Assembly: GCA_964451925.1 (NCBI GenBank)
Contig: CAYVKA010000007.1
Coordinates: forward strand, 1-64,000
Direction: 5' to 3'
DNA length: 64,000 nt
Source: Nevskia sp964451925
Lineage (GTDB): Bacteria; Pseudomonadota; Gammaproteobacteria; Nevskiales; Nevskiaceae
In this document: in pieces, positions 36,849-45,368 of the stretch
How positions within the stretch are numbered: the first letter of the stretch is position 1
Layout of the letters: each line of letters begins with the position of its first letter
Translations under genes and position numbers: made by a program
Notes under the pieces: generated by a model
Told to the model about the DNA's origin: nothing
What the model saw: the letters and a program-made list of their open reading frames with translations, nothing else
The model's database searches: none

Positions 36849-39800
36849 ATGACCGATACCTCATTCAAACAGGTTTGGACCGGTACAGCGGAGGCGTATC
36901 AGGACTTCGTCCTGCCTCTGGTCTCCCGCACCTTCGCGCTGACCATCCCGCAGCTGCCCGGCGCGCTGCACCGGGTGGTGGCCAACGCCTACCTGCTGTG
37001 CCGCGTCGCCGACACCATCGAGGATGACGCAGCGCTGCCGGCGGCCGACAAGCGCCGCTACGAGGAAGCCTTCGTCGAGGTGGTCACCGGCCGCGCCGAC
37101 GCCACCCGCTTCGCCGCCGAACTGAGCCCGTTGCTGTCGCAGGAAACTATCGAGGCCGAGCGCGACCTGGTGCGCCAGCTGCCGCTGGTGATCCAGGTGC
37201 TGCGCAGCTTCAACCGCGCGCAGCAGGACGCCATCGAGCGCTGTGTCGGCGTCATGTGCCGCGGTATGCATCGTTTCCAGCAGGAAGCCGCCCAGCGCGG
37301 CGGTGTGCACGGCCTGGCCACCCAGCGCGAGATGGACCAGTACTGCTACTACGTGGCCGGCGTGGTCGGCGAGATGCTGACCGAACTGTTCTGCGACTTC
37401 GATCCGGCCATCGCCGCGCGGCGCGAGCAGATGCTGCACCTGGCGACCTCGTTCGGCCAGGCGCTGCAGATGACCAATATCCTCAAGGACCAATGGGAAG
37501 ACCGCGCCCGCGGCGCCTGCTGGTTGCCGCGCGAGGTGTTCCAGCGCCACGGCGTCGACCTGTCGACGCTGCAGCCGGGTCACTACACGCCGGCCTACGG
37601 CGCAGCGCTGTCCGAGCTGATCGGCGTGGCCCACGCCCATCTGCGCAACGCCCTGTCCTACACGCTGCTGATCCCGGCCCAGCACACCGGCATCCGCCGT
37701 TTCTGCCTGTGGGCGACCGGCCTGGCGGTGCTGACCCTGAAGAATATCCAGCGCAAGCCCGATTTCACCGGCGGTGCGGACATCAAGGTGTCGCGCGGCG
37801 CGGTGGCCCGCACCATCATGGTCAGCAACGTCTCGGTCCGGCGCGACGCCCTGTTGCGCCGCCTGTTCGACTTCGCCTGGCGCAAGCTGCCGCTGACCGC
37901 GCTGGGGCCGGAGTGGCAGCCGCTGCCGCAGCCGCAGAACGCATCCGGCGGCTGGGCGCCCGAGCTGGCCCTGGCCGGCGCCGCCGGCGCCCGTTTCGAG
38001 AAGAGCACCGAAGTAGTGAGCAACCGTTACGAGTTCCGCGGCCCCTTGCGTGAAGGCCTGATTCAGCCGCGTCCGGCCGCCGCGCCGGCGCCGGTGGCGG
38101 TTCCCCAGGCTGCTCCCCAGACAGACCCCCTGGATCACGCCATCGACCGCGCGCGCCAGGCGCTGATCGGCCTGCAGCAGGCGGACGGGCATTGGTGCTT
38201 CGAGTTCGAGACCGATTGCACCATCTCGGCCGAATACATCCTGATGATGCACTTCATCGACGAGATCGACGACGTGCTGCAGGAAAAGCTGGCGCGCTAC
38301 ATCCGCTCCAAGCAGCGCCTGGACACGCACGGCGGCTGGCCGCTGTACCAGGACGGCGCCATCGACCTGTCCTGCACCGTCAAGTGCTACTACGCGCTCA
38401 AGGCCGCCGGCGACGCCGTCGATGCGCCGCACATGCAGCGCGCGCGCGAAGTGATCCTGGCCCACGGCGGCGCGGCCAAGACCAATGTGTTCACGCGCAT
38501 CCTGCTGGCCATGTTCGAGCAGGTGCCGTGGCGCGCCGCGCCGTACGTACCGGTGGAGATCATGCTGTTCCCCAAGTGGGCGCCGTTCCATCTGGACAAG
38601 GTGTCCTACTGGGCGCGCACCACCATGGTGCCGCTGTTCATCCTGTGCTCGCTCAAGGCCAGGGCCAAGAATCCGCGCCAGGTCGGCGTGCGCGAGCTGT
38701 TCGTCACCGCGCCGGAACTGGAAAAGCATTATTTCGCCACCGGCGGCGTGGTCAACCAGCTGTTCCTGTTGCTGGACAAGATCGGCCGCGCATGCGACCC
38801 GCTGATTCCGAAAGGCCTGCGCGCCAGGGCGGTGAAGCGGGCGGAGCAGTGGTTCCTGCCGCGTCTCAACGGCGAGGACGGCCTCGGCGCCATCTTCCCG
38901 CCGATGGTCAATGCGCTGGAAGCGATGGACCTGCTCGGCTACGCCAAGGATCATCCGGCCCGCGCCACCTGCCTCAAGTCGCTGCGCAAGCTGATCGTCG
39001 ACTGCGGCGACGGCACCGCCTTCTGTCAGCCCTGCGTGTCCCCGGTGTGGGATACCGGCTGGTCGGCGATGGCGCTGCTGCGCGCCGGCAAGGACGAGCA
39101 GACCCAGGCCGCGGTGACGCGGGCGCTGCAGTGGCTGACGCCGCTGCAGGAACTGGAAGTGAAGGGCGACTGGGCGGTGAACGCGCCGCAACTGGCGCCG
39201 GGCGGCTGGGCTTTCCAGTACGCCAATGCCTACTATCCGGACCTGGACGACACTGCCATGGTCGCCGGCCTGCTGCATGTCGCCGGCAAGGGCTCGCCGC
39301 TTGAGGCCCAGTCGCGCCAGCGCATCGAGCGCGCCGCCGACTGGCTGGTGGGCATGCAGTCGGACAACGGCGGTTTCGCCGCGTTTGACCGCAACAACAC
39401 CCATTACCATATCAACTACATCCCGTTCGCCGATCACGGCGCCATGCTTGATCCGCCGACCGAGGACGTGTCCGGCCGCGTGCTGGCCTGCCTGGGCGTG
39501 CTGAAGCGCGAGCAGGACCGCGACGCCATCCGCCGCTGCGTCGATTACCTGCGCCGGGTGCAGCAGCCGGATGGTTCCTACTGGGGCCGTTGGGGCACCA
39601 ACTACATCTACGGCACCTGGTCGGTGCTGGCCGGCCTGGCGCTGGTGGGCGAGGATATGGATCAGCCCTGGATCCGCAAGTCGATCGACTGGCTCAAGTC
39701 CAAGCAGCATGCCGACGGCGGCTGGGGCGAAACCAACGACAGCTTCGAGAAGCCGGAGCTGCGCGGCAGCAACGGCGGTGTCAGCACCGCCCATTCCACC

Positions 39801-40046
39801 GCCTGGGCCCTGCTCGGCCTGCTTGCCGTCGGCGAGCACGGGTCGGCGGCGGTGCGCCGCGGCATCGAATGGCTGATCGCGGACCAGCAGGGCCCGGGCG
39901 AGCGCTGCGCCGGGCTCTGGTATCACCCCAGCTACAACGCGCCGGGCTTCCCCCGCGTGTTCTATCTCAAGTACCACGGCTATACCGCCTACTTCCCGCT
40001 GTGGGCGCTGACGCGGTACCGGCAGCTCATCGCGCGCAAATCCTGA
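36849..40046 (+). CDS. shc: Squalene synthase-squalene-hopene cyclase fusion
   Basis: A 1065-residue single reading frame with two complete enzymes. Residues 1-355 are a squalene synthase of the type seen in Methylococcus (two farnesyl diphosphate to squalene): Asp-rich motif D55TIEDD60 and NILKD214QWED218, plus AYLLCRVAD and YVAGVVGEMLTELF. Residues 355-425 are a linker ending in an Ala-Pro stretch. Residues 426-1065 are a full squalene-hopene cyclase with the protonating DLDDTA (798-803), QW repeats (DGGWGE, DGSYWGRW) and the C-terminal YHGYTAYFPLWALTRY. These are normally separate proteins. Membrane-associated. ATG 36849 matches squalene synthase starts. Confidence 0.93.
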   Translation: MTDTSFKQVWTGTAEAYQDFVLPLVSRTFALTIPQLPGALHRVVANAYLLCRVADTIEDDAALPAADKRRYEEAFVEVVTGRADATRFAAELSPLLSQETIEAERDLVRQLPLVIQVLRSFNRAQQDAIERCVGVMCRGMHRFQQEAAQRGGVHGLATQREMDQYCYYVAGVVGEMLTELFCDFDPAIAARREQMLHLATSFGQALQMTNILKDQWEDRARGACWLPREVFQRHGVDLSTLQPGHYTPAYGAALSELIGVAHAHLRNALSYTLLIPAQHTGIRRFCLWATGLAVLTLKNIQRKPDFTGGADIKVSRGAVARTIMVSNVSVRRDALLRRLFDFAWRKLPLTALGPEWQPLPQPQNASGGWAPELALAGAAGARFEKSTEVVSNRYEFRGPLREGLIQPRPAAAPAPVAVPQAAPQTDPLDHAIDRARQALIGLQQADGHWCFEFETDCTISAEYILMMHFIDEIDDVLQEKLARYIRSKQRLDTHGGWPLYQDGAIDLSCTVKCYYALKAAGDAVDAPHMQRAREVILAHGGAAKTNVFTRILLAMFEQVPWRAAPYVPVEIMLFPKWAPFHLDKVSYWARTTMVPLFILCSLKARAKNPRQVGVRELFVTAPELEKHYFATGGVVNQLFLLLDKIGRACDPLIPKGLRARAVKRAEQWFLPRLNGEDGLGAIFPPMVNALEAMDLLGYAKDHPARATCLKSLRKLIVDCGDGTAFCQPCVSPVWDTGWSAMALLRAGKDEQTQAAVTRALQWLTPLQELEVKGDWAVNAPQLAPGGWAFQYANAYYPDLDDTAMVAGLLHVAGKGSPLEAQSRQRIERAADWLVGMQSDNGGFAAFDRNNTHYHINYIPFADHGAMLDPPTEDVSGRVLACLGVLKREQDRDAIRRCVDYLRRVQQPDGSYWGRWGTNYIYGTWSVLAGLALVGEDMDQPWIRKSIDWLKSKQHADGGWGETNDSFEKPELRGSNGGVSTAHSTAWALLGLLAVGEHGSAAVRRGIEWLIADQQGPGERCAGLWYHPSYNAPGFPRVFYLKYHGYTAYFPLWALTRYRQLIARKS

Positions 40047-40062
40047 AAGCCGGCGCGGCCCG

Positions 40063-40773
40063 ATGGGCAATGACGTGGGCGTGGTCGTCGCCCTGGAAGC
40101 GGAGGCGCGGGCGCTGCTGCCGCGCAAGCTGCGCCCGGGCATGATCGAGGACCTCGATGGCGTGTCGGTGCACTTGTGCGGCATGGGCATGCCCGCCGCC
40201 GCCGCCGCCGCGCAGGGCCTGGTCGAGCACGGCGTGACTGCGCTGGCCATCTACGGTGTTGCCGGCGGGCTCGATCCGGAGCTGACGCCGGGCACGCTGC
40301 TGTGCCCGCGCGAAGTGCTCGACGACGGTGGCGCGCGCTATCCCGCCGATGCGGCCTGGCGCCGCCGGCTGGCGTCGCGGCTGGGCAACCTGGTGCTGCG
40401 CGACGCCCCCCTGCTGACGGTGCACGAACCGCTGCTGGATCCGTCGTCCAAAGCGGCGGCCCGGCGCGACTTCAAGGCCGCGGCGGTGGATATGGAAAGC
40501 GCCGCGGTGGCGGAAGTGGCGCGCGACTGCGGCCTGCCGTTCCTGGCGCTGCGCGCCATCGCCGACAGCGCCCAGGACAGCATCCCGGCGCCCCTGGCCG
40601 GTGCCATCGACCGCTGGGGCCGGGCCAAGCCGCTGGGCGTGGCGGCGGCGCTGCTGCTGCACCCGCAGCTGGTGCCGCGCCTGCCGCACCTGGCCGCGAC
40701 CATGAACCAGGCCTGCGCCGCGCTGCGCCGCGCCGCACAGGCGGCCGGCCCGGCGTTGGGCTATCTCGACTGA
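40063..40773 (+). CDS. hpnG: Adenosylhopane nucleosidase/phosphorylase HpnG
   Basis: A 236-residue purine nucleoside phosphorylase-fold enzyme of hopanoid synthesis. HpnG releases adenine from adenosylhopane, giving ribosylhopane or its phosphate. It shows VVVALEAEARALL, LCGMGMPAAA, GVAGGLDPELTPG and the catalytic DMESAAVAEVA (Asp). It begins 16 bases after the synthase-cyclase fusion and is followed 7 bases later by hpnA, so it is in the same operon. It acts after HpnH, encoded in unit 3. Confidence 0.9.
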   Translation: MGNDVGVVVALEAEARALLPRKLRPGMIEDLDGVSVHLCGMGMPAAAAAAQGLVEHGVTALAIYGVAGGLDPELTPGTLLCPREVLDDGGARYPADAAWRRRLASRLGNLVLRDAPLLTVHEPLLDPSSKAAARRDFKAAAVDMESAAVAEVARDCGLPFLALRAIADSAQDSIPAPLAGAIDRWGRAKPLGVAAALLLHPQLVPRLPHLAATMNQACAALRRAAQAAGPALGYLD

Positions 40774-40780
40774 GACACCG

Positions 40781-41791
40781 ATGACCGAATCTTCCTCCGC
40801 CCGACCTCGCGCGCTGGTCACTGGCGCCACCGGCTTCGTCGGCTCCGCCGTCGCGCGGCGGCTGCTGGCCGAGGGTTTCATCGTGCGTGTGCTGGCGCGC
40901 CCCGGCTCCGACCGGCGCAATCTGGCCGGGCTGGAGGTCGAGGTGGCCGAAGGCAACCTCACCGACGCCGCCTCGTTGCGCCGCGCCTGCGCCGGCTGTG
41001 ACGCGCTGTTTCACGTCGCCGCCGACTACCGCCTGTGGGCGCCGGACCCGCAGGAGCTGTACCAGGCCAATGTCGAAGGCACCCGCACCCTGATGCAGGC
41101 GGCGCTGGACGCCGGCGTCAAGCGCATCGTCTATACCAGCAGCGTCGCCGTGCTGGGCATCCCCAAGGACGGCACGCCCGGCGACGAAAACACGCCGGTG
41201 ACGGTGGACGACATGATCGGCCACTACAAGCGTTCCAAGTTCCTGGCCGAGGAAGTGGTGCGCGAGATGGCCGGCAAAGGGCTGCCGGTGGTGATCGTCA
41301 ACCCGTCCACGCCGATCGGCCCGCGCGACCTCAAGCCGACTCCGACCGGCCGCGTGGTGCGCGACGCCGCCGCCGGCAGGATGCCGGCCTATGTCGACAC
41401 CGGTCTGAACATCGCCCATGTCGAGGACGTGGCCGAGGGGCACTGGCTGGCCTACCGCAAGGGCGTCGTCGGCCAGCGTTACGTGCTCGGCGGCACCGAC
41501 ATGAGCCTGCGCGAAATCCTCGCCGAAATCGCCGATATCGTCGGCCGCAAGCCGCCGAAGGTGCGGTTGCCGCATGCGGCGGTGCTGCCGATTGCCTACG
41601 TCTCGGAAACCTGGGCCAGGCTCACCGGCGTGCCGCCGGTGGCGACGGTGGAAGAGGTGCGCATGTCGAAGAAGCACATGTTCTTCTCCAGCGCCAAGGC
41701 CGTGCGCGAGCTGGGCTACACGCAGCGCCCGGCGCGGCAGGCGCTCGAAGACGCGGTGCGCTGGTACCGCGACAACGGCTACCTCGGCTGA
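40781..41791 (+). CDS. hpnA: Hopanoid-associated sugar epimerase HpnA
   Basis: A 336-residue extended SDR of the HpnA family, NAD-dependent. GATGFVGS nucleotide loop (residues 15-22), HVAADYRLWAPDP, YTSSVAVLG and the catalytic Y-x3-K in HYKRSKFLAEE. HpnA is a constant member of hopanoid clusters but its reaction is not settled. Its stop overlaps the start of the following DUF2459 gene. Confidence 0.92.
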   Translation: MTESSSARPRALVTGATGFVGSAVARRLLAEGFIVRVLARPGSDRRNLAGLEVEVAEGNLTDAASLRRACAGCDALFHVAADYRLWAPDPQELYQANVEGTRTLMQAALDAGVKRIVYTSSVAVLGIPKDGTPGDENTPVTVDDMIGHYKRSKFLAEEVVREMAGKGLPVVIVNPSTPIGPRDLKPTPTGRVVRDAAAGRMPAYVDTGLNIAHVEDVAEGHWLAYRKGVVGQRYVLGGTDMSLREILAEIADIVGRKPPKVRLPHAAVLPIAYVSETWARLTGVPPVATVEEVRMSKKHMFFSSAKAVRELGYTQRPARQALEDAVRWYRDNGYLG

Positions 41792-42468
41792 TGCGCCGCT
41801 GGGTTTGCTTCGCCGCGCCTGCGGCGCTGCTGTGGCTGGCCGCCTGCAGTGCGGTGCCGCAGGAAACCCGCGCAACGGCGGCGCCCGCGGTGCAGGCGCC
41901 GGCAGCCAGCGTCTACGTGCTGCGCCGCGGCCGCCATACCGACCTGATCCTGCCGGTGGCGCAGCTGCACGGCCCGCTCACCGCGCTGGCGGCGCAATTT
42001 CCCGCTGCGCGCTACATGGTGTTCGGCTTCGGCGACCGCCAGTACGTGCTGGCCACCCACCAGAACCTGGCGCATGTGCTGCTGGCGCCGCTGCCCGGCG
42101 CCGGCCTGCTGCTGGTGACCGGGCTGCAGGCTGAGCCGCTGGACACCTACGGCGGCGACCACCTGGTGGCTCTGCCGTTGCAGCAAGCGCAGATCGACGC
42201 CATCGGCCAGTTCGTCTGGGATTCGCTGGAGCATGACGGTCAGGGCCAGGTGTTGCCGTACCTGCCCGGAAAATACCCGGGCAACGTCTACTATCCTTCC
42301 ACCCGCACCTACTACGGCTTCTATACCTGCAACACCTGGACCGCCGAAGGATTGAAGAGCGGCGGCCTGCCGGTCAGCACTTTCGGCGTGCTGCTGGCCG
42401 GGCAGGTATGGGACCAGGCGCAGGCCGCTTCGGCGCAGGCCGGGCGCGGCGTCGCCGTGGCGCCGTAG
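41791..42468 (+). CDS. DUF2459 family lipoprotein
   Basis: A 225-residue protein with a lipoprotein signal (AALLWLAAC, lipidated Cys near residue 19) and a DUF2459-type domain (RRGRHTDLILPVAQL, FGFGDRQYVLA, GFYTCNTWTAEGLKSGGLPV). The conserved Cys in the CNTW motif and the His of GRHTD give the domain a look of a cysteine-hydrolase/permuted papain-type fold; that is inference. It is coupled to hpnA (one-base overlap) and closes hopanoid unit 1. Role in hopanoid export or remodelling is only suggested by position. Confidence 0.8.
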   Translation: MRRWVCFAAPAALLWLAACSAVPQETRATAAPAVQAPAASVYVLRRGRHTDLILPVAQLHGPLTALAAQFPAARYMVFGFGDRQYVLATHQNLAHVLLAPLPGAGLLLVTGLQAEPLDTYGGDHLVALPLQQAQIDAIGQFVWDSLEHDGQGQVLPYLPGKYPGNVYYPSTRTYYGFYTCNTWTAEGLKSGGLPVSTFGVLLAGQVWDQAQAASAQAGRGVAVAP

Positions 42469-42477
42469 CGCCGCCGC

Positions 42478-43377
42478 TCAGTTCCGAGGCAGCAGGCTGC
42501 GGGCCAGGCGCGCCAGGCGCGGCACGGTCAACGGCCGCAGCAGGCGCCGGTCATAGCCGGCCATGCGCTGCCGGTTCTGCTCCAGGCACAGGTCGATCAG
42601 TTCGCGCGGCTTGAGATCGATGCCCACGGCGCCGCTGCCGGTCATGGCGAAGTTCGCGTCCTGCGCCACGCCGTCGGCGTTGATGCCCTTGGCGATGCCG
42701 ATGCGCTCCCACACCAGGAACGACCACACCGCCAGGGTCTTGAAGAAGAACAACGGTTTGCGCCACCAGGGCAGATTCTTGCGGTACCAGGCGGCCCAGT
42801 TGACGAAGAACAGGATGTGGCGGCCTTCCTCCTGCATCACCGGCTCGAAGGTCTCCACCAGTTCCGGCGGGAAGTAGCCGGAGCGCTTGGCCACCTCGAA
42901 CAGACCGAAGGCGAAGAAGCTGTCGATGCACTCGCTGTAGCCGGTGACCATCCAGGCCCATTCGGCGTTTTTCGGCGCCGGATACTCGGGCTCAGGGGCC
43001 AGGCGGATATCGTAGGCCTCGACCAGCTTGCTCAGCACCACCTTGTGGCGCGCTTCTTCGCCGCCGTCCATGTCCAGCGCCTCGCGCAGCAGCGGATCAC
43101 GCACCGTTTCGGCGAAACTCCTGACGCGGACCGACGCGCGGCCCTCGGTCTGCACGGCGATGTCCCAGATCGGCAGCGAGGTGACGCGCCGCAGCGCCTC
43201 GGGCGAGAGCCTGGGCCAGTCGATCACCGCCGGCTTGTAGGGATTGTGAGTCTCCAGCAGCATGCGGCAGAACAGGCGCTTGTGCGCCTCGGAGCCGATC
43301 TTGATGCGGCCCGGATCAGGACCGGACCAGTTGCGCATGGCGTAGTCGGCATCGGCGACGGTGAAGGCATCGGACAT
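42478..43377 (-). CDS. Ferritin-like di-iron protein of hopanoid cluster
   Basis: A 299-residue protein with two E-x2-H style motifs, GGEEARHKVV and MQEEGRHILFF, each preceded by a further acidic residue on an upstream helix, as in four-helix di-iron carboxylate proteins. The middle is aromatic (FFVNWAAWYRKNLPWW). Such ferritin-like proteins recur beside hopanoid genes but have no assigned reaction. A hydroxylase or desaturase acting on the hopanoid is possible. Last gene of unit 2, 56 bases after hpnL. Confidence 0.8.
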   Translation of the reverse strand: MSDAFTVADADYAMRNWSGPDPGRIKIGSEAHKRLFCRMLLETHNPYKPAVIDWPRLSPEALRRVTSLPIWDIAVQTEGRASVRVRSFAETVRDPLLREALDMDGGEEARHKVVLSKLVEAYDIRLAPEPEYPAPKNAEWAWMVTGYSECIDSFFAFGLFEVAKRSGYFPPELVETFEPVMQEEGRHILFFVNWAAWYRKNLPWWRKPLFFFKTLAVWSFLVWERIGIAKGINADGVAQDANFAMTGSGAVGIDLKPRELIDLCLEQNRQRMAGYDRRLLRPLTVPRLARLARSLLPRN

Positions 43378-43433
43378 GAGCGGCTCCAGTAGAGGGGTGG
43401 GACCGGGCAATCGGAAATCTGCTTCCCCGCGGC

Positions 43434-44432
43434 TCAGGCGTCGGGGCTGCTCGCGGCCAGCGACTGGCGCAGGCGGCGCGCCTCCAGCCATTGCCAGCTG
43501 AGCAGGGCGGGGATGCCGAACAGCACTTCGCGCATGCGCTTGGCCAGCGACAGCGATAGTGCCACGTTGCTGTCGATGCCCACGATCTGGCCGAACAGCA
43601 CCAGTCCGGCTTCCTGCACGCCGAGTCCCGCCGGCACGATGAAGATGATATGGCGCACGGCCTGGGTGCTGGCCTCCACCGCCAGCGCCGCCCACACGCT
43701 CACCGGGTGGCCCAGCAGATACAGGGCCAGCCAGGTCTCGAACGCGCCGAGCATGTAGCCGGACAGCTGCCACAGCATCGCCACCAGCAGGCGGCCGTGG
43801 CGCGCATACAGCGCGCGGATCTCGGCGTCGAGGCTGGCGCCGTCGAGCAGCGCCGCCAGGCCGCCGCCGAGCATGCTTTCGACGAACTTCTCCATGCGCT
43901 CGAACACCTTGCCGTAACGCAGCAGCGCGCCGAGCAGGATCGGCAGCGGCAGGCTCAGCGCCAGGCCGGCGAGCACGGTCCAGGTCTGCTCGGTGGCCTG
44001 CGTCGCCGCCACCAGCAGCACCACGCCCAGCGCGGTGAACACGTACTGGTTGACCAGGGTCAGCAGCACTTCGATGATGATGCTGGCGGTCACCGCGGCG
44101 CCGTCGGCCAGGCGCCACTTGGTCAGGCGGATGCCCACCAGTTCGCCGCCGACATTGGCGGTGGGCAGCAGGCGGTTGACGGCTTCGCGCACCGTCGCCA
44201 CCCAGAACAGAAACGGCAGCGGCGCATGATGGTGCGGATCGCGCGGCGCCAGCAGCACGCGCCAGCCCTGCGCGTCGAGCAGCAGCGGCAGTGCGTGGAA
44301 CGGCACCAGCCACAGCAGCGCCCAGCCCGCCTGCGACAGCAGATGGGTGATGTCGCCCAGGCCCTGGTGCAATATCAGGGCGGTGAGGATCAGCAGGCCG
44401 ATCAGGCCGGCGATGGCGCTGGCGAATTTCAT
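43434..44432 (-). CDS. hpnL: Membrane protein HpnL (UPF0104/flippase-like)
   Basis: A 332-residue polytopic membrane protein with about eight helices, of the lysylphosphatidylglycerol-synthase transmembrane family and matching HpnL: LPTANVGGELVGIRLTKWRLADG and FIVPAGLGVQEAGLVLFGQIVG. These are proposed to move lipids across the inner membrane; in this cluster the cargo would be an extended hopanoid. Start overlaps the hpnK stop (ATGA). Confidence 0.88.
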   Translation of the reverse strand: MKFASAIAGLIGLLILTALILHQGLGDITHLLSQAGWALLWLVPFHALPLLLDAQGWRVLLAPRDPHHHAPLPFLFWVATVREAVNRLLPTANVGGELVGIRLTKWRLADGAAVTASIIIEVLLTLVNQYVFTALGVVLLVAATQATEQTWTVLAGLALSLPLPILLGALLRYGKVFERMEKFVESMLGGGLAALLDGASLDAEIRALYARHGRLLVAMLWQLSGYMLGAFETWLALYLLGHPVSVWAALAVEASTQAVRHIIFIVPAGLGVQEAGLVLFGQIVGIDSNVALSLSLAKRMREVLFGIPALLSWQWLEARRLRQSLAASSPDA

Positions 44433-45283
44433 GCGGCGCCGCCGAACAGGTCGCTGAAACCGCCGCTCGGCAGGCCCAGCGCAGCCACTGCGGCCCGCAC
44501 CCGCGGCGACAGCAGCGCGGCCAGTTCGTCGCTGTGGCGGTAGTCCGGCATCGACGCGGCGATGGCGCCGCCGGAGACCGTGGCCGGATGCAGGTAGATT
44601 TCGGTGACGCCCGCAGGCAGCGTGCGCAGCGCCTGCAGCATCGCCGCCTCGTCCATGCCGCCGCTGTGCTCGATGCCGACCACCGTGTCGTTATGGGCAA
44701 TGCCGGCGCGGTCCAGCCGCTGCGCCAGCAGTCGCAGCCAGGGGCGCAGCGGCGCCGGCGCCCCGGCCTCGGCCGGCAGGCGCACGGCGCGCAGGCCGTA
44801 ATCGCGGCCGATGCGCAGGATCAGGGACAGCACCGTCGGGTGCAGATGGAAATGCTTGTGCGCGTTGACATGGTCCAGCGCCAGCCCGGTGGCGGCGAAG
44901 GCCGCGAACTGGGCGCGGATCTCCGCTTCGAGCTGGCGCCGCACCCACGGCAGGAAAAAGAAGCGCACGCCGTCCAGCGCCATGCGGTCGCCGAAGCGGC
45001 CCTGCGCGTCGACCAGGGCGGCGATGCGCTCGCGCGGCAGCACCGCCGCGCCATCGGCCAGCACCAGATGCAGGCCGACGCGCAGCCGTGGCAGGCGGCG
45101 TGCCCGCTGTACGGCGTCGGCGGCGGCGGGCGCACCCACCATCAGGCTGGCGGCCGTGAGCACGCCGTCGCGGTGGGCCAGTTCCACCGCCTCGTTGACG
45201 GCGGCATGCAGCCCGAAGTCGTCGGCCGTGACGATCAGGCCGCTCGGACGGGAATCGGCAATCGGCAATCGGGAATCGGACAT
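44429..45283 (-). CDS. hpnK: Hopanoid-modifying deacetylase HpnK
   Basis: A 284-residue YdjC/ChbG-type carbohydrate deacetylase. Metal ligands are visible in VTADDFGLH (Asp) and NAHKHFHLHP (His). HpnK acts after HpnI, removing acetyl from the amino sugar on bacteriohopanetetrol. Odd feature: the first dozen codons (MSDSRLPIADSRP) are the GATTCCCGATTG repeat, so the start codon comes from repeat copy B; the conserved domain begins only at GLIVTADDFG and there is no in-frame ATG or GTG nearer, nor a clear ribosome site. A TTG at 45286 is an alternative. Confidence 0.87.
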   Translation of the reverse strand: MSDSRLPIADSRPSGLIVTADDFGLHAAVNEAVELAHRDGVLTAASLMVGAPAAADAVQRARRLPRLRVGLHLVLADGAAVLPRERIAALVDAQGRFGDRMALDGVRFFFLPWVRRQLEAEIRAQFAAFAATGLALDHVNAHKHFHLHPTVLSLILRIGRDYGLRAVRLPAEAGAPAPLRPWLRLLAQRLDRAGIAHNDTVVGIEHSGGMDEAAMLQALRTLPAGVTEIYLHPATVSGGAIAASMPDYRHSDELAALLSPRVRAAVAALGLPSGGFSDLFGGAA

Positions 45284-45360
45284 CAAAAAACGTCAGGGCT
45301 GTGCCGCGGCGATGTGGTTTCTACGATTCCCGACTCTCAATTCCCGATTCNNNNNNNNNN
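45249..45360. repeat. Interspersed inverted repeat, copy B, with assembly gap
   Basis: Left arm GGGAATCGGCAATCGGCAAT and onward to 45279, right arm GATTCCCGACTCTCAATTCC from 45325, then ten N at 45351-45360. It lies between hpnJ and hpnK and runs into the hpnK start. The N run is a scaffolding gap, so the true repeat length is unknown. Confidence 0.85.
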
Positions 45361-45368
45361 CCGGCCTC

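Noticed and set aside
36861..40250. 1129-codon open frame antisense to the synthase-cyclase gene
   Set aside because: Mirror image of a GC-rich coding frame; no recognisable domain, and the plus strand carries two complete enzyme families.
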